NCBI GenBank assembly: GCA_963516475.1
Contig: CAUQBR010000010.1
Coordinates: 1-59,885, forward strand
DNA from: JABCPE02 sp963516475
GTDB lineage: Bacteria > Bacteroidota > Bacteroidia > Flavobacteriales > Weeksellaceae
Direction of reading: 5' to 3'
Length of the DNA stretch: 59,885 nucleotides
Shown in pieces: positions 16,479 to 24,616 of this stretch. The number at the start of each line of letters is the position of its first letter. The first letter of the stretch is position 1. The notes beneath the pieces are model-generated. The model did no database searches and was not told the origin of the DNA. It worked only from the letters and a program-made list of their open reading frames with translations. A program made the translations under genes and the position numbers.

Positions 16479-19208
16479 TTATGCTTTTTGTCCATTTACG
16501 AATACTTCGCCTTCTGCGGTATAAACCGTGATATTTTGTTTCCCGTCAGGTGTTTCTCCAGTTACTCCCAGCAGGGCAGGAATCAGAGCATCAGGCGTTA
16601 CAGAGAACTCGTCTATTCCAGCATCTACCAGCCATTTTGCAAACTCTGGATTGGTAGAAGGAAGGTTACCACAGAGGCCTAAATGAAACTCAGGTTTCAT
16701 AGTATTTCTTTCTTGGATGAGGTTTTCTATTCTAGATTGTAGATGTTGTATATGCCAAGGCAGAATATCTCCTCCGGAGCGGTCTAATCCAAATTCTAGT
16801 TGTAAAAGGTCATTAGACCCTATCTGACCACCATCAGACACTTTGAAAAACTCCGTTGCACGAGAAATATTCACAGGAAGCTCGAACATCATTTGAAGAG
16901 GAATATTGATACCGCTTTCTTTTACTAATCTAACAACTTCTTTCATCTCATCAGGCGTTCTCACAAAAGGAACTTCTATGTGGATGTTGGTATATCCCAT
17001 ATCATTTATCACATACGCCAAAGCTTTTAGGTCTATGGCAAGGAATGCTTTTTGATATGCACCTAAATATTTTCCTGCACCTCTGTCTCCCAGCATTGGG
17101 TTTTCTTCCACTGGCTCATAGGCTCTACCGCCTAATAAATCTGCGTGTTCATTGGTCTTAAAGTCAGGAAGACGAACGACCATAGGCTCATTGATATCAT
17201 CAGTATAGTATGGAGAAACGATTCCAGCGATTTCCCTTGCGAGAGCTTTTACATACCATTCCACAGGAGAAAGTTCGCCAGATTCAGTTCGGATAAATTC
17301 AGCTACGCTTTCGGCTGTTTTTACAGCTTCTTCTTTTGTCATTCTTCCCTGACCTACCAGCTGCAAGAAATCACTTTCCAAAGTAGAATAATTCATCACC
17401 GCCATAGGATGCACTCTAAGTTTTGCTGCCAGCATTTCCCAGCGAACAAGTCCAGAACCTCTACCAATATTAAGAGAAGGGAAATAAGAGCGCATACATA
17501 CAGACCTTGCTGTACTTGCATCGGATACTATCAGACGGATAGGGATAGGAGAAGGTTTTAGCCCTTCTAATTGAGTTTCTGTTACAGAATACTGGTGGCG
17601 ACCTTCATAAAAAGCAGGAGTGTCTCCTACGCCGTAGTAAGTGATTAGGTTGCCGTCTTTTAGGAATTCAGGTGCGCCTTTTACGGATACAGCACACGGC
17701 AAGCCATGTTCTTTACACCAGATAGGAGTGTGGTCATTTTTCCCTCCACGCGTAGTGATGCAGGCTACAGTTTGCTCCATAGAAGGCTCCATCCAAGGGT
17801 AAGTCATCGCAGTTACGAGGATTACGCCTATTTTGTCACCGTATTTATCTGTGATTTGTTTTTTCTTTTCGTTAAATTTCTTCTCAAAATCTCTTTTGAA
17901 CTCAGCTCCTTCGCCAAAGAGAGAGATTACAACTCCGTGTGTGATGCTTGGAATACCAGCATTGATACCTTTTGATTTTAGAAGCAGTGCGCTTTCTAAG
18001 GTAGCGTTTTCTTGTCCATCTTCATTCAGCCCATCAAGAGTGAATTTTCTATGTACAGGCTCGTGTTTCAGAGTGGTAATCGCTCTCTGCTGAGTGATGA
18101 TGATGGTATTTGTCTTAAAGTTAATAGCCGCCTCCAAATCACTCTCTACACTTTCTGCATCCAGCTCTCTGAATAAGTCGCCAAGGAGCATTCCTATCGT
18201 AGAAAGGGTAGAAGCAGTCTCATCAGCCATACATTTTTTTGCGGAGTTTTCAGGAGTGTTTTTGTGCCATTCTCCATCGAAATACTCTTGTTTTTCACCG
18301 AGTTTAAAGTCTATTAGACCATCTTTTTTTAGTCTCAAAGGTCTTTTTGCAAAAATCCAAGAATCACTAGAAACTCTACCAGAAACCACAGCTTCGCCAA
18401 GTCCGTAAGTGAAGTTAATTTCTACAAAGCCAGGGTGATTGCTCTGTGTGTCAGCTGTGAAAATAGTTCCCGCCACATCTATGCTCGGCTGCATATCCTG
18501 CACCATTACCGCAAATGAAAGAGAGGCTAAATCCTCACCGAAAGCATGTGGAGCCGAAAACTGATAGTGTAATGCACCACGATTAAAACGAGAAACGAAA
18601 CAAGCTTTGATAGCATTGAGAACTTCCTCAAAACCAAACTGGCGTAGTTTAGTAGAATATTTTCCACTTCCGCTGAATTCTCCTCCATCTTCGGAAGGCG
18701 CTGTGGAGCGGACTGCCCTAGGGACATTAGGATTTTTTTTGTTCAGCCATTCGAAAGCGACACGCACCGCTTCCACAAATTCCGTAGAAAATTCTACTTT
18801 TCTGATGAGGTCTTGGCAGTTTTTCTCCGCAGTGGAAAAACTCTCGTTATTTTGTAAATCTAATATGTTTCTATCTAAAAATTTTCTCAGCTCAGGAAGA
18901 AGAGGAGCGATGAACAACTGATATGCATAATCTGTTACCGCGAACTGATTTTCAGCAATTACATGAAGAGGTTGATTTTTCAAAGAATTGATAATTTCCT
19001 GTGCTTTTGGAGACATGTGGCTGTCCAGTCCATTCAGTTTTCGGAAAATATCGGCTTGTTTTGCAGATTTTCCACCAACCCAGTCTTTATTCAAAATCCC
19101 AGCGTTATAGGTAGATACTATCCAAGGTTTTTCAGCAGTTCCTCCTGCCCATAGTAGATTTCCCTCGCTGTCAAATTCACATGCAGCATGCATTTGTTCT
19201 TTATTCAT
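16479..19208 (-). CDS. ppsA: Divergent phosphoenolpyruvate synthase-like protein
   Basis: The 909-residue protein has the PEP-synthase order. An N-terminal ATP-binding domain contains RSTAPSEDGGEFSG and GLGEAVVSGRVSSD. A central phosphohistidine domain has His493 in TTRGGKNDHTPIWC. The C-terminal PEP/pyruvate barrel has NPMLGDRGAGKYLG, GSNDLLQLEFGLDRSGGD and the acid/base Cys846 in GLCGNLPS. PpsA makes PEP from pyruvate and ATP for gluconeogenesis. The swivel motif differs from the canonical TRGGRTCHAAI form, and the N-terminus has ~40 extra residues, so the exact substrate should be treated as likely rather than certain. It is monocistronic and convergent with rluD. Confidence 0.8.
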   Translation of the reverse strand: MNKEQMHAACEFDSEGNLLWAGGTAEKPWIVSTYNAGILNKDWVGGKSAKQADIFRKLNGLDSHMSPKAQEIINSLKNQPLHVIAENQFAVTDYAYQLFIAPLLPELRKFLDRNILDLQNNESFSTAEKNCQDLIRKVEFSTEFVEAVRVAFEWLNKKNPNVPRAVRSTAPSEDGGEFSGSGKYSTKLRQFGFEEVLNAIKACFVSRFNRGALHYQFSAPHAFGEDLASLSFAVMVQDMQPSIDVAGTIFTADTQSNHPGFVEINFTYGLGEAVVSGRVSSDSWIFAKRPLRLKKDGLIDFKLGEKQEYFDGEWHKNTPENSAKKCMADETASTLSTIGMLLGDLFRELDAESVESDLEAAINFKTNTIIITQQRAITTLKHEPVHRKFTLDGLNEDGQENATLESALLLKSKGINAGIPSITHGVVISLFGEGAEFKRDFEKKFNEKKKQITDKYGDKIGVILVTAMTYPWMEPSMEQTVACITTRGGKNDHTPIWCKEHGLPCAVSVKGAPEFLKDGNLITYYGVGDTPAFYEGRHQYSVTETQLEGLKPSPIPIRLIVSDASTARSVCMRSYFPSLNIGRGSGLVRWEMLAAKLRVHPMAVMNYSTLESDFLQLVGQGRMTKEEAVKTAESVAEFIRTESGELSPVEWYVKALAREIAGIVSPYYTDDINEPMVVRLPDFKTNEHADLLGGRAYEPVEENPMLGDRGAGKYLGAYQKAFLAIDLKALAYVINDMGYTNIHIEVPFVRTPDEMKEVVRLVKESGINIPLQMMFELPVNISRATEFFKVSDGGQIGSNDLLQLEFGLDRSGGDILPWHIQHLQSRIENLIQERNTMKPEFHLGLCGNLPSTNPEFAKWLVDAGIDEFSVTPDALIPALLGVTGETPDGKQNITVYTAEGEVFVNGQKA

Positions 19209-19270
19209 TTCAGATAAATTTAGGTTAAATTATGATTTAATTCATTTATTACGAGAATGTTATATTATCC

Positions 19271-19278
19271 CAAATTTA
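19271..19278 (-). promoter_or_regulatory. Promoter -7 box of ppsA-like gene
   Basis: On the minus strand this reads TAAATTTG, 63 bases before the ATG. No convincing -33 element is present. Confidence 0.45.
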
Positions 19279-19325
19279 CATTAAAAAAAGCACATAAAAC
19301 TGTTTTTTTATTGCAAATAAAGGCG

Positions 19326-19333
19326 TACCTTTG
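19326..19333 (+). promoter_or_regulatory. Promoter -7 box of hemW
   Basis: TACCTTTG puts the transcript start near 19340, so the leader is only about 43 nt and consists mostly of a uORF and a terminator-like hairpin. Confidence 0.5.
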
Positions 19334-19345
19334 AGGTTCGCTTTT

Positions 19346-19432
19346 ATGAAATGTATTCTCCCGCTGTGGGAGTTTTTTCTTTATGCTTTATATTCATATT
19401 CCTTTTTGCAAACAGAAGTGCAGCTATTGTAA
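19346..19432 (+). other. Possible upstream ORF overlapping the hemW start
   Basis: ATG at 19346 opens a 28-codon frame (MKCILPLWEFFLYALYSYS...) that runs through the hairpin at 19358-19372. It overlaps the first 50 bases of hemW in another frame and ends at TAA 19430-19432. It starts within a few bases of the inferred transcript start. No homology is recognised; it may be chance. Confidence 0.3.
19358..19378 (+). terminator. Terminator-like hairpin abutting the hemW start codon
   Basis: CTCCC-GCTGT-GGGAG followed by six T ends four bases before the hemW ATG at 19383. With a promoter box only 25 bp upstream, it would act as an attenuator or would sequester the start rather than end a preceding gene. 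Confidence 0.5.
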
Positions 19433-20507
19433 TTTTCATTTTTCTACTTCTTTGAAATTGAAAAATGAGATGCTTTTTGCCATTAAAAACGAATTGTCAT
19501 TAAGAAATAATGAACTGAAAAACAAGGCTTTAGAAACCTTGTATTTCGGAGGAGGGACGCCATCTATTTTGGAAGTTGATGAAATTAAAATGCTGATGGA
19601 TGAAATCCTGAAACATTTTGATTTTTCAAAGGATATAGAAATCACCTTGGAGGCAAATCCAGATGATTTAGACCAAAAATTTTTGAAAGGAATTGCAGAA
19701 ATTGGAATTAATCGGCTTTCCATCGGGATCCAGAGTTTTTATGATGAAGATTTGAAACTGATGAATCGTGCGCACAGCTCCTCACAGGCAGAATCTTCGG
19801 TGAAAAGGGCACAAGATGCAGGTATTCAGAACATTAGTATAGATTTAATCTACGGAGCACCTACATCTAATTTTAAGATTTGGAAGCAGAATTTGGATAA
19901 AGCCATAGAACTGGAAGTTCCCCATATTTCTTCTTATGCGCTGACCATAGAGCCAAGAACAGCCCTTGAAAATTGGATAACCAAAGGAAAAATAAGCCCT
20001 CCGAAAGAAAATACACAAAACGAGGAATTCTACTATATGGTAGATTTTTTGAAAAATAATGGCTTTGACCATTACGAAATATCAAATTTCGGGAAGCCTG
20101 ATTTTTATTCTAAACACAATACTTCTTATTGGAAATATAAGCCTTATTTAGGAATTGGGCCTTCAGCGCATTCTTATGATGGAGAACAAATCCGAGTATG
20201 GAATATTGCTAATAATTCGTTATACATTAAAGATCTTTTACAGGGAAAGCTACCATTAGAAAAAGAAATATTGTCCGAAAAAGATAGATATAATGAAATG
20301 CTGATGATAGGACTTCGCACGAGCTGGGGAGTAGATTTAGCAAAAATAAAAAATGATTTTTCGGATGAAATTATCCAAAAATTCAATGCAGATATTCAGC
20401 CAAAAATAGAGCAGGGAATTCTCCTCATAGAAAATAATCATCTCAAAATTCCTGAGAAACATTGGTTCTTTGCTGATGGAATTGCTTCAGATTTATTTTT
20501 GATATGA
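19383..20507 (+). CDS. hemW: Radical SAM haem chaperone HemW (coproporphyrinogen oxidase-like)
   Basis: The 374-residue protein starts MLYIHIPFCKQKCSYC, with the 4Fe-4S cysteines C9, C13 and C16 of the radical SAM motif. TLYFGGGTPS, ITLEANPDD and RLSIGIQSF are typical of HemW/HemN-like proteins, as is the C-terminal YWKYKPYLGIGPSAHS. HemW has no extended N-terminus like HemN and binds haem; it is thought to deliver haem to respiratory enzymes rather than oxidise coproporphyrinogen. The start at 19383 is fixed by the conserved YIHIPFC opening. Confidence 0.92.
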   Translation: MLYIHIPFCKQKCSYCNFHFSTSLKLKNEMLFAIKNELSLRNNELKNKALETLYFGGGTPSILEVDEIKMLMDEILKHFDFSKDIEITLEANPDDLDQKFLKGIAEIGINRLSIGIQSFYDEDLKLMNRAHSSSQAESSVKRAQDAGIQNISIDLIYGAPTSNFKIWKQNLDKAIELEVPHISSYALTIEPRTALENWITKGKISPPKENTQNEEFYYMVDFLKNNGFDHYEISNFGKPDFYSKHNTSYWKYKPYLGIGPSAHSYDGEQIRVWNIANNSLYIKDLLQGKLPLEKEILSEKDRYNEMLMIGLRTSWGVDLAKIKNDFSDEIIQKFNADIQPKIEQGILLIENNHLKIPEKHWFFADGIASDLFLI

Positions 20508-20529
20508 TTTTTAGAACATACTCAAAATA

Positions 20530-20558
20530 AAAAGACTCCCATTTGGGAGTCTTTATTT
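20530..20558. terminator. Bidirectional terminator between hemW and OFA transporter
   Basis: AAGACTCCC / GGGAGTCTT with loop ATTT is flanked by A-rich and T-rich sequence. It serves both convergent genes. Confidence 0.85.
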
Positions 20559-20572
20559 ATGATTAAACTTAA

Positions 20573-22003
20573 TTATTTTTTAAGTTCATCTGGTCCTAAG
20601 ATGTAATCATCAATAACATCTTCTTGTCTGAATTTAGGTTTTTTAACCAAGAATGCAAGAACGAATGAAATTGCGATCAATGCGATAGCTGCATGGTAAG
20701 CGAAGAAGTAAGCTTCACCTGGCGCGTTGTTTGCTTCAGCCAATCTGTTAGAGTAAGCTGCAATTTGAGGTCCGATTACTAATGATAATCCCCAACCTGT
20801 ATAAACTACACCATAGTTAGCTCCATAAGCTTTAAGACCGAAGTAATCAGCTACAAGAGATGGTGTTGTACTCATTACAGAACCATAAACCACACAAGTA
20901 AGGATAGTTCCTAAGATGATTTTTACTGGAGTGTCATAAGTGTGGAAGAAGAACATGTTAATCGCTTGGATAGTGTGGATTACATAGTATACATTCTTTC
21001 TACCGATGATGTCAGAAATCATACCTCCTAATGCACGACCTGTAGCGTTAGAGATAGAAGTTACTGGTACCATCACCCCTAGTAATGCAGTTGCTGTTTC
21101 TGCATATTCAGCAGCGATAGTTCCTGCTTTTAGTCCAGACTGTACTCTCATGATGTCAGAAGAGTTAGAAATAACCATCGCACCAGCAGAACAATATAGA
21201 GCATAGATAGAGAACAATGCCCAAGCTTGCCAAGTTTTAGCCATAGCTGCAGTTCCGATAGAAGCAGTTTTCTTAGCGTTTTCTTTTACTGGTTTGTTTT
21301 CTTGTACTTCTGGCTCAGGAACTTCATATCCTGCAGGTGGGTTCACTACATTCAATGCAGCTGGGATACCCATAGCAAGGATAGCACATCCTAATACTCT
21401 CAAAGTATTTTCTAATGATAAGTGAGGAAATGAATCGATAGTCCAGATGAAAGCTTGTTGCTTTAAGAACAATGTTTCAAGTGGTCCTAACCAAAGAGCT
21501 CCAAGACCAAATCCTGCTACTACAAGACCGTTGATCATCCCTTTTTTAGATGGGTGGAACCATTTCATCGCAGCCGCACGAGGACAAGCATACACGAATC
21601 CGATACCATTACCTACTACCATAGCGAATACGAAAGTAAATAAATAAGGATGGTTAGTCAAGAAACTACAAAGGATAGCTCCTATCCCTGTCATTAATAC
21701 CCCGATCAAGATAACCTTAGTAGGACCAATTTTATCCTGCCAAGCTCCAGCGAATACAACGATAAACGCTGAAGTAAAACCTCCAATACCATAAGGTAAT
21801 GCTAGGTCAGACTGTCCCCAAGCAGAGTACAATCTATCAGCAGAGTCAATGGCCAATGTGTTGTCTTGGAATCCATTTTTTGCAGTGTACTGAAGGGCAT
21901 CCTTCAAGTTACTCCAAGTGTATAATATCCCAACAGAGAAGTTGGAAATTATACCAGCTATGAGGACTCTCGTAGCTTTCTTTTTTGCTGTTTGTAAATC
22001 CAT
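20573..22003 (-). CDS. OFA-family MFS anion transporter (oxalate/formate antiporter-like)
   Basis: The 476-residue protein has 12 predicted membrane helices and an OFA opening (FSVGILYTWSNLKDAL). It also has the MFS loop 2-3 motif DKIGPTKVILIG, FVYACPRAAAMKWFHPSKKG and GRALGGMISDIIGRKNVY. OFA members exchange oxalate, formate, lactate or related monocarboxylates. The ~40-residue central loop is rich in Glu, Lys and Pro. It is divergent from a porin gene across a 556-bp control region, which suggests joint regulation. The actual substrate is not visible; no oxalate-decarboxylating genes are nearby. Confidence 0.85.
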   Translation of the reverse strand: MDLQTAKKKATRVLIAGIISNFSVGILYTWSNLKDALQYTAKNGFQDNTLAIDSADRLYSAWGQSDLALPYGIGGFTSAFIVVFAGAWQDKIGPTKVILIGVLMTGIGAILCSFLTNHPYLFTFVFAMVVGNGIGFVYACPRAAAMKWFHPSKKGMINGLVVAGFGLGALWLGPLETLFLKQQAFIWTIDSFPHLSLENTLRVLGCAILAMGIPAALNVVNPPAGYEVPEPEVQENKPVKENAKKTASIGTAAMAKTWQAWALFSIYALYCSAGAMVISNSSDIMRVQSGLKAGTIAAEYAETATALLGVMVPVTSISNATGRALGGMISDIIGRKNVYYVIHTIQAINMFFFHTYDTPVKIILGTILTCVVYGSVMSTTPSLVADYFGLKAYGANYGVVYTGWGLSLVIGPQIAAYSNRLAEANNAPGEAYFFAYHAAIALIAISFVLAFLVKKPKFRQEDVIDDYILGPDELKK

Positions 22004-22170
22004 TGTGTATAATTATTTAAATGTTATTTTTAAAGTTTATAATTATTTTGAGATGATTTGATTTGTTCAATCGGGGTGCAATTTAATACTATTTTTTGAA
22101 TTGACACTATTTTTGTTAATAAAAATATAAAATTCACCATTGCCCATCATCATACATATCTTCACTACTA

Positions 22171-22178
22171 CAAAGTTA
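22171..22178 (-). promoter_or_regulatory. Promoter -7 box of OFA transporter
   Basis: On the minus strand this reads TAACTTTG. TTTG on the same strand lies at 22204-22207, 25 bp upstream, which is longer than the usual spacing. Confidence 0.45.
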
Positions 22179-22234
22179 CTAAACCTTTTTGAAAATCGGG
22201 GGCAAAAATAAAATAATAAATCCTTATTTAAAAG

Positions 22235-22248
22235 ATGATATAAATCAT
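22235..22248. promoter_or_regulatory. FNR/CRP-like dyad ATGAT-ATAA-ATCAT
   Basis: A perfect 5-4-5 dyad with the TGAT-N4-ATCA core of FNR-type sites lies about 77 bp upstream of the inferred transporter transcript start. It overlaps the left arm of the larger inverted repeat. The regulator identity is inference. Confidence 0.35.
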
Positions 22249-22282
22249 ACTTTGTCTTTCAGGCTTCCTAAAAGTATGATTT
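22242..22282. repeat. Perfect 12-bp inverted repeat, 17-nt loop
   Basis: AAATCATACTTT (22242-22253) and AAAGTATGATTT (22271-22282) are exact reverse complements, followed on the plus strand by more T. No gene ends nearby, so it is either an operator pair or the terminator of an unseen small RNA. Confidence 0.65.
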
Positions 22283-22498
22283 TTTGGTGATTAAGGAGAA
22301 GTTTGAAAAACATAATTGAGCGTCTGATTTTATAAAATGTTAAAAAATCATAAATAAATATACGAATTAAGCGTTTATATGATAAAAGGCTAATTTTGAT
22401 AAGGTTATATACCTTAATATATATCTGTATAAAGAATAAAAAACAGAAAATATGATAAATATTAGTTTTTTTGTTAAAAAAAATATAAAATAATATTA

Positions 22499-22506
22499 TA
22501 TCTTTG
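22499..22506 (+). promoter_or_regulatory. Promoter -7 box of porin gene
   Basis: TATCTTTG lies 53 bp before the ATG at 22560. A TTTG at 22470-22473 is 25 bp upstream. Confidence 0.55.
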
Positions 22507-22559
22507 CAATGTGAAATAATATCACGAAAGAAAATCTTTAAATTATAATAATTACAATT

Positions 22560-23774
22560 ATGAAAAAACAGATCATGGCGCTATTTGCTTTGGCAGTAGC
22601 ACAAATGGGGTTAGCACAAGAAGAAACAAGTGCTACACTTTATGGGTATGCAAAAGGAGAATTCGCGTTTGACTCTCGTCAAGTAGTTGCAGCTAGAGAA
22701 GGTAACTTTATTGATTTAGCATCTCCAAATGTAACAGGAAACAATGTTGCTAATTTCAAAGGTTGGGGAATTGAATCAAGAATAGGAGTAAGAGTGAATG
22801 GTCCTGAATTCTTTGGGATGAAATCTGAAGCTTTGATTGAAGGTCACTTCTTTGCTAATGCAAATAGTGGTCCAGATGATAACATCAACAACTTTGGATT
22901 GAGACATGCTTATGTGAAATTATCTAGTGATAAAGTAGAGTGGTTAGTTGGTCAGTTCTGGCATCCAATGTTCGTAACGAATGTATCTCCAGGAACTTAC
23001 AATTTCAACGCAGGAAGCCCATTCCAGCCGTTCAACCGTTCTCCACAAATCAGATTCTCTACTAAAGGAAATGTAAGATTTACTCTTGCTGCAGTTACAG
23101 AAAGAGATTTTACATCTTTAGTATATGGAGGAGGTAATGCTGCTAAATCAGGACTTCCAGCATTTCATACTCAATTACAATTTGGTAGTGATGAAAAATT
23201 CGTAGGAGGTTTCGGTGCTAATGTGAAGTTTACTAGAAATGAAGGAGCTAATGCTAAAACAGCTCATGGTAAAACTCTTGCTGCGTTCAATTTCTTAGCA
23301 TATGCAAAAGCTCAGTTCTCTGAAAACTTCGCTTGGAAAATCTATGGTAACTTTGGACAAAACCCTTCTGAGTTGTTACAATTAGGGAGTTTAGCTTATA
23401 ACTCTACAAAAGATAATCTAAAAAATAGTACCACATTATCTCTTTGGACAGAGTTCGCTGGAAACTTCTCGGAATCTTTTGAATGGGGTATCTTCGGAGG
23501 TTATTCTAAAGATTTTGGTTTCAATGAAAATAATTTCAATGCTAATTATGCAACAGCTTCTAAATTTTCACAAACTGTGGGTGTTCCAGGAAGTACATGG
23601 AGAGTATCCCCAAGAATGGGATGGAAGTCTGGTAATACTAAGTTAGGTCTTGAGTTTGACTATACTTCTACTACTTATGGTAATTTTGATAACAAAGGGA
23701 AAATTAAGAATTTAGCAAAAGATGCTACAGGAGATAACCTTCGTGTATCATTATCTTTAACTCAAACATTCTAA
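22560..23774 (+). CDS. Outer membrane porin-like beta-barrel
   Basis: The 404-residue protein begins with a signal peptide (MKKQIMALFALAVAQMGLAQ). It continues as a barrel of amphipathic strands and ends in SLTQTF with the terminal Phe typical of outer membrane barrels. LYGYAKGEFAFDSRQV and VNGPEFFGMKSEALIEGHFF resemble DcaP-like or related trimeric porins. It has no plug domain, so diffusion rather than TonB transport is expected. Its divergent partner is the OFA anion transporter, which suggests it may admit small organic anions. It is monocistronic, with a terminator shared with the convergent pseudouridine synthase. Confidence 0.82.
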   Translation: MKKQIMALFALAVAQMGLAQEETSATLYGYAKGEFAFDSRQVVAAREGNFIDLASPNVTGNNVANFKGWGIESRIGVRVNGPEFFGMKSEALIEGHFFANANSGPDDNINNFGLRHAYVKLSSDKVEWLVGQFWHPMFVTNVSPGTYNFNAGSPFQPFNRSPQIRFSTKGNVRFTLAAVTERDFTSLVYGGGNAAKSGLPAFHTQLQFGSDEKFVGGFGANVKFTRNEGANAKTAHGKTLAAFNFLAYAKAQFSENFAWKIYGNFGQNPSELLQLGSLAYNSTKDNLKNSTTLSLWTEFAGNFSESFEWGIFGGYSKDFGFNENNFNANYATASKFSQTVGVPGSTWRVSPRMGWKSGNTKLGLEFDYTSTTYGNFDNKGKIKNLAKDATGDNLRVSLSLTQTF

Positions 23775-23802
23775 GATAAATAAAATATTTTGAGATGATA
23801 GA

Positions 23803-23833
23803 AAGAGCCACTCTATGAGTGGCTCTTCTATTT
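23803..23833. terminator. Bidirectional terminator after porin
   Basis: AGAGCCACTC / GAGTGGCTCT with a three-base loop is followed by a T-rich stretch. It is shared with the convergent gene that ends at 23854. Confidence 0.83.
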
Positions 23834-23853
23834 TGGATTAACCATGTTGGTTT

Positions 23854-24531
23854 TTAGATTTCGCAGGCTTTCCATATTACATCATTCTGCGGAACGGGAG
23901 CGGTTATTTTTATAAGTTCTTTGCTCACAGGATGGATGAATTCCAGCATTCTGGCGTGCAGGCTGATTCCGCCGTCTGGATTGGAGCGAGGAGCACTATA
24001 TTTTAGGTCACCTTTTATAGGTATGCCTATTTTAGAGAGCTGAGCTCGTATTTGGTGGTGTCTTCCTGTCTGCAAGTCCACTTCCAGCAGCATATAATTA
24101 TCCAAGGTTTTGATGATATTATAGCTGAGAATGGCTTTTTTTGCTCCTTCTGTTTCGTGGGAGTAGATGATGGCTTTGTTGTTTTTCTCGTTTTTTTTGA
24201 GATAGTGGGTGAGGGTTTGGCTTTGTGGAATCATCTCTTTGGGAACCACAGCCCAGTAGGTTTTTTTTATCTCCCTGTTTTTTACCATTTGGGTAAGGCG
24301 GGAGAGCGCTTTAGAGGTTTTAGCATAGATTACCAGCCCAGAGGTCGGCCTATCTATCCTATGAACAAGGCCGAGATAGACATTCCCAGGCTTTTGGTCG
24401 CGTTCTTTTATGAAATCTTTCAGCAGTTCCAAAAGGCTCTGGTCGCCCGTTTTGTCGCCTTGAACCAGCTGACCTACTTTTTTATTGATGATGATGATGT
24501 GATTGTCTTCATAGAGAATTTGTGAATCCAT
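23854..24531 (-). CDS. RluA-family pseudouridine synthase without S4 domain
   Basis: The 225-residue protein has only the catalytic fold. The conserved aspartate lies in GLVHRIDRPTSGLVIYAK and the TGRHHQIRAQL motif follows. It lacks the N-terminal S4 domain of RluD at 15361, so it resembles the RluA/TruC/YqcB group that modifies tRNA or 23S rRNA; the target uridine cannot be read from sequence. It is divergent from the CBS-nadK operon with paired promoter boxes in between. Confidence 0.88.
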   Translation of the reverse strand: MDSQILYEDNHIIIINKKVGQLVQGDKTGDQSLLELLKDFIKERDQKPGNVYLGLVHRIDRPTSGLVIYAKTSKALSRLTQMVKNREIKKTYWAVVPKEMIPQSQTLTHYLKKNEKNNKAIIYSHETEGAKKAILSYNIIKTLDNYMLLEVDLQTGRHHQIRAQLSKIGIPIKGDLKYSAPRSNPDGGISLHARMLEFIHPVSKELIKITAPVPQNDVIWKACEI

Positions 24532-24554
24532 ATAAATGTCTGATTAGAATTTCA

Positions 24555-24562
24555 CAAAGGTA
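24555..24562 (-). promoter_or_regulatory. Promoter -7 box of the pseudouridine synthase
   Basis: On the minus strand this reads TACCTTTG, 24 bases before the ATG. A near-mirror TACCTTTA on the plus strand at 24591-24598 may serve the divergent CBS-nadK operon; GGTAAAG and CTTTACC form an inverted repeat across the gap. Confidence 0.45.
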
Positions 24563-24616
24563 AAGTTTTTATAGTTTTAATCAAATTTCATACCTTTACC
24601 GAAGTAATTATGATTT

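Larger units (their letters stand above)
22004..22559. promoter_or_regulatory. 556-bp divergent control region, OFA transporter / porin
   Basis: No coding potential is seen. The region holds a minus-strand -7 box (22171-22178), a plus-strand -7 box (22499-22506), an FNR/CRP-like dyad (22235-22248) and a perfect 12-bp inverted repeat (22242-22253 / 22271-22282). The inferred transporter transcript has a leader of about 160 nt. The rest is very AT-rich. Confidence 0.6.

Noticed and set aside
22320..22500. AT-rich stretch considered as a replication origin
   Set aside because: No clustered DnaA boxes or neighbouring dnaA/dnaN genes are present; AT-richness is normal for promoters here.
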